Shown: positions 33,087 through 42,328, counted from the first letter of the stretch. The stretch: DNA of 43,384 nt from Cesiribacteraceae bacterium YIM B00369 (GCA_017948555.1 JAFMYY010000033.1:1-43384), one strand, 5' to 3'. The notes: generated by a model from the letters alone, not told the origin. Made by a program: numbers and translations.

Positions 33087-34295
33087 ATGATAAACAAAGC
33101 TCAGATAAAGAATCCTTTTCAGGACGAAGCTGCACCTCAGGAGGTAAAGGTTTTGCTGGTGGATGACCGGGAAGAAAACCTGATAAGCCTGGAAAGCCTC
33201 TTAGCAACAGAAGATGATAAAATAAAGTACCTGTTTGCAAGATCAGGAGAAGAGGCTCTGAAAATTGCCCTGAAGGAAGAGCTTGCCCTTATACTACTGG
33301 ATGTACAAATGCCGGGAATGAATGGTTACGAAGTAGCTCATTACCTGCGAAACACCTCCAAAACAAGAGGCATCCCTATTATTTTTGTAACAGCCATAGA
33401 CTCAGAGACTTCCAGGATGGTGGAAGGTTTTGAAGCCGGAGCTGTGGATTTCCTTTTTAAGCCTCTTCACCCCTTCATTACCAAAGCTAAAGTTTCGGCC
33501 TTTGTGGATTTTCACCTTCAAAAGAAAGAACTTGAACAGGCAAATCAGTTTGTGCTTAATATAAACCGGGAACTGGAAGAAAGGGTGAAAGAACGGACAA
33601 GGGAATTAACAAAGATCAACAACGAACTTGATAATTTTGTCTATACTGCTTCCCACGACCTTAAGGCTCCTATCAATAACATAGAAGGACTTATGCATTT
33701 GCTGCGCGACCGTATCCTGAATAAGGACACGGAGCAGGAGGATACGGCTTCTCTCCTGGACCTGGTGCACGACTCTATTGAAAGATTTAAAAATACCCTG
33801 CGCGACCTTACAGAGGTAGCCAAAGCGCAGAACGAGGAAGTAACCGACGAAAGCAAAATCAGCTTTGAAGAAACACTGGACGAGGTAAAATTAACCATTG
33901 CAGAACTTATTGAGAAATCAAACGCTGAGATCATTGAGGACTTTTCCGGGGCACCTAAAATAAATTTTTCCCGGAAAAACCTGAGAAGTATTATCTACAA
34001 CCTTGTTTCCAATGCTATTAAATACAGCTCCCCGGACAGGAGGCCCGAAGTAAGGATCAGTACTGTAAAACAGGATTCCTCTGTTTTATTAAAGGTACAG
34101 GACAATGGCCTGGGTATAAAAAAAGAAGTGCAGGGTAAAGTATTCGGCATGTTTAAACGCTTACATAACCATGTGGAAGGAACCGGGGTTGGTATGGCTA
34201 TAGTAAAAAGAATTGTGGAAAATAATGGCGGATCAATTGGGTTAGAAAGTGAGCCCGGCAAAGGAACCACCTTTTTTGTTCACCTGAAAGGGTAA
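33087..34295 (+). CDS. Receiver-histidine kinase (response regulator fused to kinase)
   Basis: The protein has 402 residues from the ATG at 33087 (MINKAQIKNPFQDEAAP). A receiver domain (~20-140; D26/D27, acceptor Asp72 in ILLDVQMPG, Thr in FVTAID, Lys in FLFKPL) is joined by a coiled coil (~150-180) to HisKA with ASHDLKAPINNIE (His190) and a HATPase domain (LVSNAIKYS, DNGLGI, GTGVGMAIVKRIVENNGG). It has no membrane segment, so it is a cytoplasmic relay that could take phosphate from the large kinase and pass it on. It ends the operon, 2 bp after cheB. The longer frame from 33033 would overlap cheB. Confidence 0.9.
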   Translation: MINKAQIKNPFQDEAAPQEVKVLLVDDREENLISLESLLATEDDKIKYLFARSGEEALKIALKEELALILLDVQMPGMNGYEVAHYLRNTSKTRGIPIIFVTAIDSETSRMVEGFEAGAVDFLFKPLHPFITKAKVSAFVDFHLQKKELEQANQFVLNINRELEERVKERTRELTKINNELDNFVYTASHDLKAPINNIEGLMHLLRDRILNKDTEQEDTASLLDLVHDSIERFKNTLRDLTEVAKAQNEEVTDESKISFEETLDEVKLTIAELIEKSNAEIIEDFSGAPKINFSRKNLRSIIYNLVSNAIKYSSPDRRPEVRISTVKQDSSVLLKVQDNGLGIKKEVQGKVFGMFKRLHNHVEGTGVGMAIVKRIVENNGGSIGLESEPGKGTTFFVHLKG

Positions 34296-34362
34296 TAAAT
34301 GAACAATTTGTCTTTTTATCTTTTATACATTTACAAAATATAACAACCATTCATTTTTACAT

Positions 34363-34767
34363 ATGACCTCTTTAGAAATTGTACAGAAATATTACAAATG
34401 TTTTAACGAACAGGACTGGAAAGGTATGTTAGCCTTAGTGCACACGGATGTAAGGCACGAACCTAACCAGGGAGAGGTGAGAACAGGAATTACTAAGTTT
34501 ACAGAATTCCTTCAAATGATGGACGAAGCGTACGAAGAGAAACTGACTGATATGGTTTTTTTCACAGAACCTTCAGGCTCACGGGTAGCTGCTGAGTTTA
34601 CAGTAAACGGCATCTATAAAAAAGCTGATGAAGGCTTCCCTCCTGCCCGTAACCAGAAGTACGTATTGCCCGCCGCCGCTTTTCTGGAAGTAAAGGAAGG
34701 AAAGATTTCCCGCGTAACCACTTATTATAACCTCCCCCTCTGGACCAGCCTGGTTTCTGAGCAGTAA
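34363..34767 (+). CDS. NTF2-like/SnoaL-type (ketosteroid isomerase-related) protein
   Basis: This 134-residue cone-shaped alpha+beta protein has an N-terminal helix with YYKCFNEQDWKGMLALVHTD. Beta strands follow (VAAEFTVNGIYKKADEGFPP, YVLPAAAFLEVKEGKISRVT, then TYYNLPLW). This pattern of FEVRDGKI-like and TYYNL-like strands matches the ketosteroid-isomerase-related family of NTF2-like proteins. The pocket may bind a small molecule; the substrate is unknown. ATG at 34363, 67 bp after the kinase operon and 12 bp before the GNAT gene. Confidence 0.82.
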   Translation: MTSLEIVQKYYKCFNEQDWKGMLALVHTDVRHEPNQGEVRTGITKFTEFLQMMDEAYEEKLTDMVFFTEPSGSRVAAEFTVNGIYKKADEGFPPARNQKYVLPAAAFLEVKEGKISRVTTYYNLPLWTSLVSEQ

Positions 34768-34779
34768 AAAGTTTTCCTG

Positions 34780-35373
34780 ATGGATTCATTCCTGTTTGTT
34801 ACAAAAAGGGGCCCGGAGATAAAAACAGTTTTTGATGAGCTGGCTCAGTTAAGAATAAGCGTTTTCCGCGATTTCCCCTACCTGTACGAAGGAACCATTG
34901 AATATGAAAAGGAGTACCTGAATACTTACGCCCGGTCGGAGCGCTCCTTTTTATTTGCAGTGTACCTGCAGGGGAAAATGGCTGGTGCCACCACCTGTCT
35001 TCCCCTGCAGGACGAAACCGACGAAATCAGGAAACCATTTGAGCAACAGGGCTTTGATACCGGCACCATTTTTTATTTCGGTGAAAGCATTTTACTTCCT
35101 GAATTCAGGGGGATGGGACTTGGGCACCGCTTTTTCGATGAGCGTGAGGCCCATGCCCGCAGCTTTGGCACTTACCGGAAAGCCTGTTTCCTTTCCGTAA
35201 TCCGCGAAGACGACCATCCGGCACAACCTCTGAAATACCGCACTAATGACACCTTCTGGAAAAAAAGAGGGTATAGTAAGATTCCTTTCTTAAAAACAAC
35301 AATGCTGTGGCCGGATAAAGGAGAAACCAGATCAAGCCCTAAGGAACTTGTATGCTGGATGAGGGACCTTTAA
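34780..35373 (+). CDS. GNAT-family N-acetyltransferase
   Basis: This 197-residue protein has the GNAT core: strand FLFAVYLQGKMAGATTCLPL, then FGESILLPEFRGMGLGHRFF with the acetyl-CoA pyrophosphate loop R-G-M-G-L-G-H, and a C-terminal part with TFWKKRGYSKIPFLKTTMLW. It would transfer an acetyl group from acetyl-CoA to an amine; the substrate is unknown. It begins 12 bp after the NTF2-like gene and is probably co-transcribed with it. Confidence 0.87.
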   Translation: MDSFLFVTKRGPEIKTVFDELAQLRISVFRDFPYLYEGTIEYEKEYLNTYARSERSFLFAVYLQGKMAGATTCLPLQDETDEIRKPFEQQGFDTGTIFYFGESILLPEFRGMGLGHRFFDEREAHARSFGTYRKACFLSVIREDDHPAQPLKYRTNDTFWKKRGYSKIPFLKTTMLWPDKGETRSSPKELVCWMRDL

Positions 35374-35663
35374 AGCTAAAACCCGGCTGATTAAACAATT
35401 CCGTTGATTCTTATTGTTTTCTTCATAAGATCCAAAACAAAACCACTTCGGGGAAAGAGAAATCCCGCATCTATAGAAAAAATCCAATAACTTCGGCTCA
35501 AACACAGCTATGTAAGAAGAGACCGAAACTTAATATAAAAGAAAGGAAAACAGCTGATATCTTGCACCAGGTTTTGAAAAGAGCAGACCTCCTGTTCTTT
35601 ATATACCAAAATAACCTTTATAAGATTTACATCACAATCCGGACTTGATCCTTAACCTTTTAC

Positions 35664-36485
35664 ATGAAAAAAATTTTCTCTACCCTTTTGTTCCTTATGA
35701 TTTGCGCCTCTGTTTTTGCGCAAACCTTAAAAAACAGCTCTTCTAACGGTTTAAATATGAGGAGCGAACCGAGTACCAGCGGATCAGTCCTTACCAGTAT
35801 TCCTCCAAACGGAAAAGTAACGGTGGTTGACAAAAGCAACAGCGAGTGGTACAAAGTGCGCTACGACGGAAAAACAGGCTATGTGTCTTCAAAGTATTTG
35901 TCAGAAGAAGGGAATACCAACAATAATTCCAACAACAACTCCAATAACAACAGCAACAGCAGCAATAATAACAGCAGAAACAGCTCTTCACAAAAGAAAA
36001 GCAATTCAGGTAATTATTCTGCCAGTTACAATACCGGTATAGGTTTCCGTTTCGGAGGCTGGGAAAGCGGGCTTACTATAAAACATTTTATTAAGGGCAA
36101 TGCTGCCATTGAAGGTATTTTAAGTACCGGATGGGCAAATTACGGTGGCACCCGCATTATCGGGCTTTACGAAATTCAAAAAACTATTCCAGGAGCTGCA
36201 GGCCTGAGCTGGTTCTATGGGGTTGGCGGCCACATTGGCTCTTACAATAACAGATACTGGAACAACGGCGATTGTAAGGGTGGTTATTACTACATCAATG
36301 GCCGCAGATACAGCTGCGACACTAACAGATTAGTTATTGGCATCGACGGTATAATCGGACTTGAATATCTCTTTCAGGAGATTCCAATTACTTTAGGTCT
36401 TGACCTGAAACCTTCTATTGATATTATTGGCTGGGGAGGCTCCCGTTTCGGAGATATTGCCTTTACCGCACGTTATGTATTTTAA
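35664..36485 (+). CDS. Secreted SH3b-domain protein with Asn/Ser linker and outer-membrane-barrel-like C-terminus
   Basis: This 273-residue protein has a signal peptide (MKKIFSTLLFLMICASVFAQ). A bacterial SH3 domain spans ~20-80 (GLNMRSEPSTSGSVLTSIPP, WYKVRYDGKTGYVSSKYL), followed by a low-complexity Asn/Ser linker (~84-118) and a Gly/aromatic-rich barrel-like domain to the end (GIGFRFGGWESGLTIKHFIK, AAGLSWFYGVGGHIGSY, FGDIAFTARYVF). SH3b domains often bind peptidoglycan, so the protein may tether an outer-membrane barrel to the wall (inference). A Cys pair (CKGGYYYINGRRYSC) may form a disulfide in an exposed loop. Monocistronic, with a strong terminator after it. Confidence 0.8.
   Translation: MKKIFSTLLFLMICASVFAQTLKNSSSNGLNMRSEPSTSGSVLTSIPPNGKVTVVDKSNSEWYKVRYDGKTGYVSSKYLSEEGNTNNNSNNNSNNNSNSSNNNSRNSSSQKKSNSGNYSASYNTGIGFRFGGWESGLTIKHFIKGNAAIEGILSTGWANYGGTRIIGLYEIQKTIPGAAGLSWFYGVGGHIGSYNNRYWNNGDCKGGYYYINGRRYSCDTNRLVIGIDGIIGLEYLFQEIPITLGLDLKPSIDIIGWGGSRFGDIAFTARYVF
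35914..35984 (+). repeat. Trinucleotide-like AAC/AAT/AGC low-complexity tract
   Basis: About 70 bases are made almost only of AAC, AAT, AGC and TCC codons, encoding the Asn/Ser linker of the SH3b protein. The tract is imperfect but slippage-prone; length changes in multiples of three would alter the linker without breaking the frame. Confidence 0.8.
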
Positions 36486-36513
36486 CTTACCGGATTTAAT
36501 CCGGAACAATAAC

Positions 36514-36548
36514 AAAAGGGTTTGCTTTTCCTGCAAACCCTTTTTTTT
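36514..36548 (+). terminator. Strong intrinsic terminator after the SH3b gene (shared with GDE gene)
   Basis: AAAAGGGTTTGC (36514-36525) and GCAAACCCTTTT (36533-36544) form a perfect 12-bp stem with a 7-nt loop, followed by more T (to 36548). It lies 28 bp after the stop at 36485 and 21 bp from the convergent glucosidase stop. A smaller palindrome (CCGGATTTAATCCGG, 36490-36504) precedes it. Confidence 0.9.
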
Positions 36549-36569
36549 CATATTTAATGGCAGGACCAA

Positions 36570-38771
36570 TTAACTTGCAACGATCATTTCCCAATCGGCC
36601 GGCTTGTTTTTGATGTTAACCCCCACAGCTTCATCCGAACCATAACGGTTGATCCGGATGCTGCACACATCATCTCCCAGTTGTAATTCATTGATCTCCA
36701 CATTTTTCAGGAATTCCGGTAAAATGGGTTTATTAAAATAAATTCTTTTTTCTCCCGCAATTACCCTGAACTGCAGAATGGCCTGCAGCATTAAAAACAC
36801 AGCACCAACAGACCAGGCCTGCGGAGAACAGGCGACAGGATAGGCCGTAGGACCTTCTCCCCTGCGCCTTTCAAAACCGCAGAACAGCTCCGGAAGCCTT
36901 TGCAGATCGATAAAAAGAGAGGCATCAAATAAGCCCTGGAGCAACTGTACAACCTCTTTCTGATAGCCGTACCTGGAAAATCCGGAAGCAACTATTGCCA
37001 CATCATGCGGCCATATCGAACCGTTATGGTAAGACATAGGGTTGTACATTCTCTCCTGCTCAGAGAGGGTGCGGATTCCCCAGCCGGAGAACATATCTTT
37101 CCCCATCAGGGTTTTTACTAAAATTCCTGCCTTATCTGCATCGGCTATCCCTGTATACAGGGCATGTCCTGCATTAGATGATTTTACCCTGCACCGGTTT
37201 TTATGCCTGTCAAGTGCCAGTGCATAGCAACCAAGTTCATCATCCCAGAAAGACTGGTTAAAATTCTGCTTCAGGGCTGCCGCTTCCTGCTGTAAAATGC
37301 CTGCCAGATCAGCCTCTCCTAAAGCCTTTGCCATTACGGCCCCGTGTAATTTTGCTGCGTACACATAGCCCTGTACTTCACAAAGTGCAATAGGTGCCTC
37401 AGCAAGATTTCCGTTAGCATGCGACACAGAATCAAACGAATCTTTCCACCCCTGGTTGGTTAAACCATTCTCCGCTTTGTGCTGGTATTCCACAAAACCA
37501 TCCCCGTCAAGGTCACCATATTCATTAATCCAGTCTATGGCCGCCACAATATTGGGCCAGATGGATTTAATAAGCCCCAGATCAGCTGTTCTTTCAAAAT
37601 ACGCTCCTGCCAGCATTATATAAAGCGGGGTGGCGTCAATGGTTCCATAATACTGCTTAAAAGGCAGCTCTCCCAGTTCAACCATTTCGCCTCCCCTGGT
37701 TTCATGTAAAATCTTACCAGGCTCCGCATCCTGTTCCGGACTAAGTTCCCTCGCCTGGTTTGCAGAAAGGAACAGCAGCACATCCCGCGCCAGCTCAGGT
37801 GCCAGCCACAGGGTTTCTAAAGCTGTTATAATACCATCACGCCCGAATGCCGTATTATACCATGGCACCCCCGCATAAGGATACCGCCCGTAAGGGGTCC
37901 GGGCAGTAAGAGACAGCAGATCCGCCTTAGACCTGTTGATCCAGTGGTTAAACTGCTCATTAGAGGTGCTTATAAGCGGAAAAAGCTCCTTTGCCTCCTC
38001 CATCTGAGGCTCCAGTTGCTCTAATGCCCGCCAGTAATCTTTATTGGTAATTTCATCATCCCCGATGTTAAAGGAAACCGAATAATCAAGGGCAATGCTT
38101 TCTTTTGGTTTTAGTTTTAAAGGGAAAACAATTGTGTTCTCCTCCGATATCTCTTCAACTGTCCGGGAAAATTTTACCCTGGCATAGCGCTTAATATCAT
38201 CAAGGCCTTCATAAGCTATAATAAGTCGTTTTTGCTGGTTTAATGTTGGCGGGAAAACGTCACCTCTTTTTTCTCTCTCCAGGCCTCTCACTTCGAAAAT
38301 ATCCTTAAAATCGCCTTCCATACGAAGGCTTAAATCCACTTCATACTCCTCTTTATGATGGTTCGTAACCAGAATCTGCTCGTAAAAATGGCTGTTACGG
38401 ATAAACTGGCTCCTCCGGATATGGATCATCCCTTTAACTACCGGCGCACCTCTTTTATCCTTCATTTCCGGATTGGTTAAATCCACCGATAAGATCTCGT
38501 TTTCCTCCTTAATGGCAGAGCTCAGCAATAAAGGCCTCAGTCCGTTAATCTTAAACTCCAGCCTGTTCAAAAAACGCGTATCTTTATGGTATATTCCCTG
38601 TGCTCCCTGTCCAATAGGCAGTATATCTCCCCAACGGTCAAATATCCCGAAGGTATCGATGTGGTTCAGCACTTTTACCCTGTCATCAGCATAGGTAGAA
38701 TCTGCCGATATATAGTATTTATCATCTTCCAGCTTCACCAGCTGGTCATTTACTGGTTTTTCGCTTATCAT
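36570..38771 (-). CDS. Amylo-alpha-1,6-glucosidase / glycogen-debranching-type enzyme
   Basis: The protein has 734 residues from the ATG at 38771 (MISEKPVNDQLVKLEDDKYY). The N-terminal ~300 residues are the GDE N-terminal beta-sandwich (HIDTFGIFDRWGDILP, YHKDTRFLNRLEFKING). The rest is an (alpha/alpha)6 glucosidase domain with GVPWYNTAFGRDGIITALET, YYGTIDATPLYIMLAG, NQGWKDSFDSV and SYHNGSIWPHDVAIVASGF (Trp587). Such enzymes hydrolyse alpha-1,6 branch glucose from glycogen-like or related oligosaccharides; the exact substrate is unproven. A longer frame to 39011 would overlap the glycosyltransferase gene, so the inner start is preferred. It lies 145 bp after that gene on the same strand and probably forms a unit with it. 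Confidence 0.9.
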   Translation of the reverse strand: MISEKPVNDQLVKLEDDKYYISADSTYADDRVKVLNHIDTFGIFDRWGDILPIGQGAQGIYHKDTRFLNRLEFKINGLRPLLLSSAIKEENEILSVDLTNPEMKDKRGAPVVKGMIHIRRSQFIRNSHFYEQILVTNHHKEEYEVDLSLRMEGDFKDIFEVRGLEREKRGDVFPPTLNQQKRLIIAYEGLDDIKRYARVKFSRTVEEISEENTIVFPLKLKPKESIALDYSVSFNIGDDEITNKDYWRALEQLEPQMEEAKELFPLISTSNEQFNHWINRSKADLLSLTARTPYGRYPYAGVPWYNTAFGRDGIITALETLWLAPELARDVLLFLSANQARELSPEQDAEPGKILHETRGGEMVELGELPFKQYYGTIDATPLYIMLAGAYFERTADLGLIKSIWPNIVAAIDWINEYGDLDGDGFVEYQHKAENGLTNQGWKDSFDSVSHANGNLAEAPIALCEVQGYVYAAKLHGAVMAKALGEADLAGILQQEAAALKQNFNQSFWDDELGCYALALDRHKNRCRVKSSNAGHALYTGIADADKAGILVKTLMGKDMFSGWGIRTLSEQERMYNPMSYHNGSIWPHDVAIVASGFSRYGYQKEVVQLLQGLFDASLFIDLQRLPELFCGFERRRGEGPTAYPVACSPQAWSVGAVFLMLQAILQFRVIAGEKRIYFNKPILPEFLKNVEINELQLGDDVCSIRINRYGSDEAVGVNIKNKPADWEMIVAS

Positions 38772-38916
38772 TTTTCCATTAAGTAATAGCCCGACAAAAT
38801 TTTGATTTATGAAAAGGCTATGGTGGATTCCCTCCCTCCTTCCCAATTCCGTCATTATACAAGTGCCCGAAGGGCCTGTTTGTAAAATTCCGGTTTGGAA
38901 AAAAGCACCTGCCTTA

Positions 38917-40026
38917 TCAGGCAGATACTTTAGGAAGTCTGGCATTGGATTTTCCACCATATTTCCGGCTCCTGATAGGCAGTATTTTACCTTCCGTAGC
39001 TTTTTCTTCAATTTGCTGTTTGTACAGCCTGAGGTAATTGCCAGCCATAGCCGCTACACTAAAGCGTTCTTCAAATACCGCTCTCACCACGTCTCTATCC
39101 AGTGCATCTATATTTTTTAAAGCTGTTACAGCCTCCTCCATACTCTGCACAATAAATCCGCTTTTTCCATGATCCAGTATTTCAGGTACGGAGCCGTGGG
39201 GCCATGCTATAACAGGAGTACCACATGCCATGGCTTCTATAACCACCATACCAAATGGCTCCGGCCAGTCGATCGGGAAAAGCAGCGCTTTTGCATTTCC
39301 TAAAAATGCCCCTTTATCCTTTTCTCCTATCTCCCCGATAAACTCCACATGGGGCTGCTCCATCAGCTGTTTGATGGAAGATTCGTAATACTCCATATCT
39401 GCCTTATCGATCTTAGCAGCTATTTTAATTTTCAGGCCGGCCTTTCCTGCCATCTCAATAGCCCTGTCAACCCTTTTCTCCGGCGAAATCCTGCCCAGGA
39501 AAGCTACATAATCTCCGTTTCCTTCGCCTTTCCGGTACAAACTGAGTGGCAAACCATGGTATACAGTACCTGCCCAGGCGGCAAAAGGGAGTGGTTTCCT
39601 CTGGTGGTTGGAGATGGAAACAACAGGCTCTTTTCTGAACTTCTGATACACATACTGCAGGTCCGGAATGTCGAGTCTGCCATGCAGGGTGGTAAGGTGT
39701 GGTCTATTCAATAAGCGGATAACCGGGAAATAGAGATAATCTGTATGAAAATGGATAACATCAAAGTCCTCTGCTCTCTCCACCAGGTCCTGCATTTGAA
39801 CAATATGGTGTGCCAGGGGATCGGACACTGACTTATTCAGCCGCAGGGCATCATGGATATGGCTTACCAGCTTTGCTTTCGTCCGGGAATCACCTGAAGC
39901 AAAAAGAGTTACCTCATGCCCCTGCTCCACTAATTCTTCTGTAAGGTAAGACACCACTCTTTCCGTACCTCCGTACAACTTTGGTGGTACCGATTCATAT
40001 AAAGGTGATATTTGCGCGATCTTCAT
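38917..40026 (-). CDS. Family 4 glycosyltransferase (GT-B)
   Basis: This 369-residue retaining glycosyltransferase starts at the ATG at 40026 (MKIAQISPLYESVPPKLYGG); the longer frame begins with TTG. The N-terminal Rossmann domain has GGTERVVSYLTEELVEQGHE and FDVIHFHTDYLYFP. The C-terminal domain has FLGRISPEKRVDRAIEMA and the E-x7-E donor motif EPFGMVVIE (E256, E264) followed by AMACGTPVIAW. The donor is probably a nucleotide-sugar and the acceptor is unknown. Pairing with a debranching-type glucosidase is a recurrent arrangement in bacteria and hints at synthesis and turnover of a glucan or glucoside (inference). Cytoplasmic. Confidence 0.9.
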   Translation of the reverse strand: MKIAQISPLYESVPPKLYGGTERVVSYLTEELVEQGHEVTLFASGDSRTKAKLVSHIHDALRLNKSVSDPLAHHIVQMQDLVERAEDFDVIHFHTDYLYFPVIRLLNRPHLTTLHGRLDIPDLQYVYQKFRKEPVVSISNHQRKPLPFAAWAGTVYHGLPLSLYRKGEGNGDYVAFLGRISPEKRVDRAIEMAGKAGLKIKIAAKIDKADMEYYESSIKQLMEQPHVEFIGEIGEKDKGAFLGNAKALLFPIDWPEPFGMVVIEAMACGTPVIAWPHGSVPEILDHGKSGFIVQSMEEAVTALKNIDALDRDVVRAVFEERFSVAAMAGNYLRLYKQQIEEKATEGKILPIRSRKYGGKSNARLPKVSA

Positions 40027-40742
40027 TTTTTTCAAAATTTTAATACTGTTTAGCTTTACTAAAAATTTGTTTCAATGAGAATCGATTCATCAGGACTCTA
40101 TTTTCCTCCTGCTGAGGAAAACGAAGAGAAAAAATGGAGAAAGTAATGGTTTGGCCACACCCTTATCTCCAAATATTTAAATTTATCAATTAAAAAAAAC
40201 TCAAAAAATATTTTCTGATATTGTCAAAAACACTCATACCAAATCAAATGCCATAAAGAAAATTTCCGGATCCATAATTTTTAAATTTGTCATTTTGTCA
40301 GCACAGGAAGCACAATTTACCGGTCACTTTTTTTTTCACATCCATTCCTTCCATATTAAATAAAATTACTTCCTGCCACTAAGTTTCCCCTTACATATCG
40401 AACAGCGACAAAATGGCACTATTCTCCACATCGGAACATCATTTGAATATAAATTAACAGAAATAAATCTGATCCGGCCTGCCTCCATCCTGGCTGGCAA
40501 AATTTTGACTCAGCATTAAATAAAATTAGAATAATATAAATTAAACAAAACAGAGAAGAGCGTTTCCAGTGGCTGTTTTGAATGAGGGAAAGGGAGTCCG
40601 GCAATCAATGGAGCAGCCAGAAATAAACAGGGTGGATTTGTGAGTGGAATAAGTTAAGCAAAATCAATTTAAATTAAGAAAGAAGGAATTCTTCCTGGTG
40701 ATACAATTGAAAAAAACGAATGGTTTAACTAAAAAGGCTTGC
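40027..40742. other. ~700-bp divergent intergenic region, AT-rich, no gene recognised
   Basis: This region separates the minus-strand glycosyltransferase from the plus-strand HtrA gene. It is AT-rich with long A and T runs (for example near 40190 and 40328). The only ORF (40419-40604, minus) has no domain and poor composition. Both promoters are expected here. No hairpin or riboswitch-like fold was seen. Confidence 0.5.
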
Positions 40743-42260
40743 ATGATGAAAAACTATTTTATTTCCGGTATAATTGCTTTAAGCGTTTCCCTGGGAGTTG
40801 TTACACTTGCTCCTGAGGTTATTCCAGGATTAAAAACGCTAAAAATAGAGCACATTAGCGGAACACCTGTTAAAGGGGCAGTTTACACCCTTAATAAGGA
40901 TAATGAAATAGTGCCTCTGGATTTTACAACAGTTGCCGAAGAGGTAATGGATGCTGTTGTTCACATAAAAGCAACCCGCACTTCTGCGTATCAGGGAACT
41001 CAGCAATACCGGCAGCTTCCCGATCCCTTCCGGCACTTTTACCAGGATGATTTTTTTGAGCATTTCTTTGGCCCGCGGTTTCATTTTGAAACTCCCCGGC
41101 AGGAAGCTCCTCATGTACAAATGGGTTCGGGATCAGGGGTAATTATTAATAACGAAGGGTACATTGTAACAAACAACCACGTAATAGCGAATGCAGATGA
41201 TATTGAAGTAACGCTGCACGACAGGCGCTCATATAAGGCAACCGTTGTTGGCACTGACCCCAGTACCGACCTGGCCCTTATTCAAATAAAAGAAAAGAAC
41301 CTTCCGACCCTGCCTCTGGTAAATTCCGACGATGTAAAAGTCGGGGAATGGGTAGTGGCTGTTGGAAACCCTTTCAACCTTAACTCAACAGTTACAGCGG
41401 GAATTGTGAGTGCGAAATCCCGGACTATTAACATTCTTCAGGATCAGTATGCCATTGAATCCTTTATTCAGACGGATGCAGCCATTAACCCGGGAAACAG
41501 CGGCGGGGCACTTGTAAACCTGCAGGGTGGGTTAATAGGGATAAACACAGCTATTGCCAGCCCTACGGGTGCGTATGCAGGTTATGGCTTTGCAGTACCC
41601 TCTAACCTGGTAAGCAAAGTAATGGAAGACCTTCTTAAATATGGAATTGTACAGAGAGGTTACCTGGGGGTTACCATTCGTGGTGTGGACGGAAACCTGG
41701 CAAGAGAAAAAGAGCTGAAAGTAAATTCAGGCGTTTATGTTGACAGTGTGGCTGAAAACAGCGCCGCCGCTGATGCAGGCATTGAGGCCGGAGATGTGAT
41801 AAAGGAAATAAATGGAAGAAAGATGGTTTCCGTTTCTCAATTGCAGGAAATGATTGCCCGCTACAGGCCGGGCGATGAATTAAAGCTTAAGGTAGACCGT
41901 AAGGGGAAAGAAAAAGACATAAAAGTGACCCTGAAAAACAGCAATGGAGAAACGGGCTTTGTAGCAGAAAATAAAAGTGAAATCCTGAATTTTTTGGGTG
42001 CTGAGTTTAAAACCTTAGATAAATCAACAGCAGGGAAACTGGATATAGAGGGTGGAGTAAAGATTAACAGGCTCTATTCCGGTAAACTCAGGAAAGATAC
42101 GGACATAAAAGAAGGTTTTATCATTACAAAAGTTGATGGAAAGCCTGTTAAGTCGGTAGAGGAACTGGGCAAGGTTCTTCAAAGCAAGAGTGGAGGAGTG
42201 CTGGTGGAAGGTATTTACGAAGATGTTCCGGGGGTTTATTATTATGCCTTTGGCTTGTAA
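40743..42260 (+). CDS. htrA: HtrA/DegP-family periplasmic serine protease with two PDZ domains
   Basis: The protein has 505 residues from the ATG at 40743 (MMKNYFISGIIALSVSLGVV, an export signal or anchor); a GTG at 40698 would add 15 residues. The trypsin-like domain has the triad His146 (VTNNHVI), Asp176 (STDLALI) and Ser253 (NPGNSGGAL). PDZ1 follows (RGYLGVTIRGV... AGIEAGDVIKEINGRK) and a degenerate PDZ2 lies at the C-terminus (KEGFIITKVDGKPVKS). It degrades or refolds damaged envelope proteins. An acidic/aromatic insertion before the protease core (FYQDDFFEHFFGPRFHFE) resembles the LA loop region of DegP. A DnaJ-type gene follows 131 bp downstream on the same strand. Confidence 0.94.
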   Translation: MMKNYFISGIIALSVSLGVVTLAPEVIPGLKTLKIEHISGTPVKGAVYTLNKDNEIVPLDFTTVAEEVMDAVVHIKATRTSAYQGTQQYRQLPDPFRHFYQDDFFEHFFGPRFHFETPRQEAPHVQMGSGSGVIINNEGYIVTNNHVIANADDIEVTLHDRRSYKATVVGTDPSTDLALIQIKEKNLPTLPLVNSDDVKVGEWVVAVGNPFNLNSTVTAGIVSAKSRTINILQDQYAIESFIQTDAAINPGNSGGALVNLQGGLIGINTAIASPTGAYAGYGFAVPSNLVSKVMEDLLKYGIVQRGYLGVTIRGVDGNLAREKELKVNSGVYVDSVAENSAAADAGIEAGDVIKEINGRKMVSVSQLQEMIARYRPGDELKLKVDRKGKEKDIKVTLKNSNGETGFVAENKSEILNFLGAEFKTLDKSTAGKLDIEGGVKINRLYSGKLRKDTDIKEGFIITKVDGKPVKSVEELGKVLQSKSGGVLVEGIYEDVPGVYYYAFGL

Positions 42261-42328
42261 ACCCAGACCAAGAAAAGCTTTGGCAGCATCAATTTCTCCC
42301 ATACCTGCCGGCTACACAGACTATATAA

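Noticed and set aside
38772-39011. N-terminal extension of the glucosidase gene to 39011
   Set aside because: It would overlap the end of the glycosyltransferase gene by ~95 bases and adds a sequence unlike the family; the ATG at 38771 fits better.
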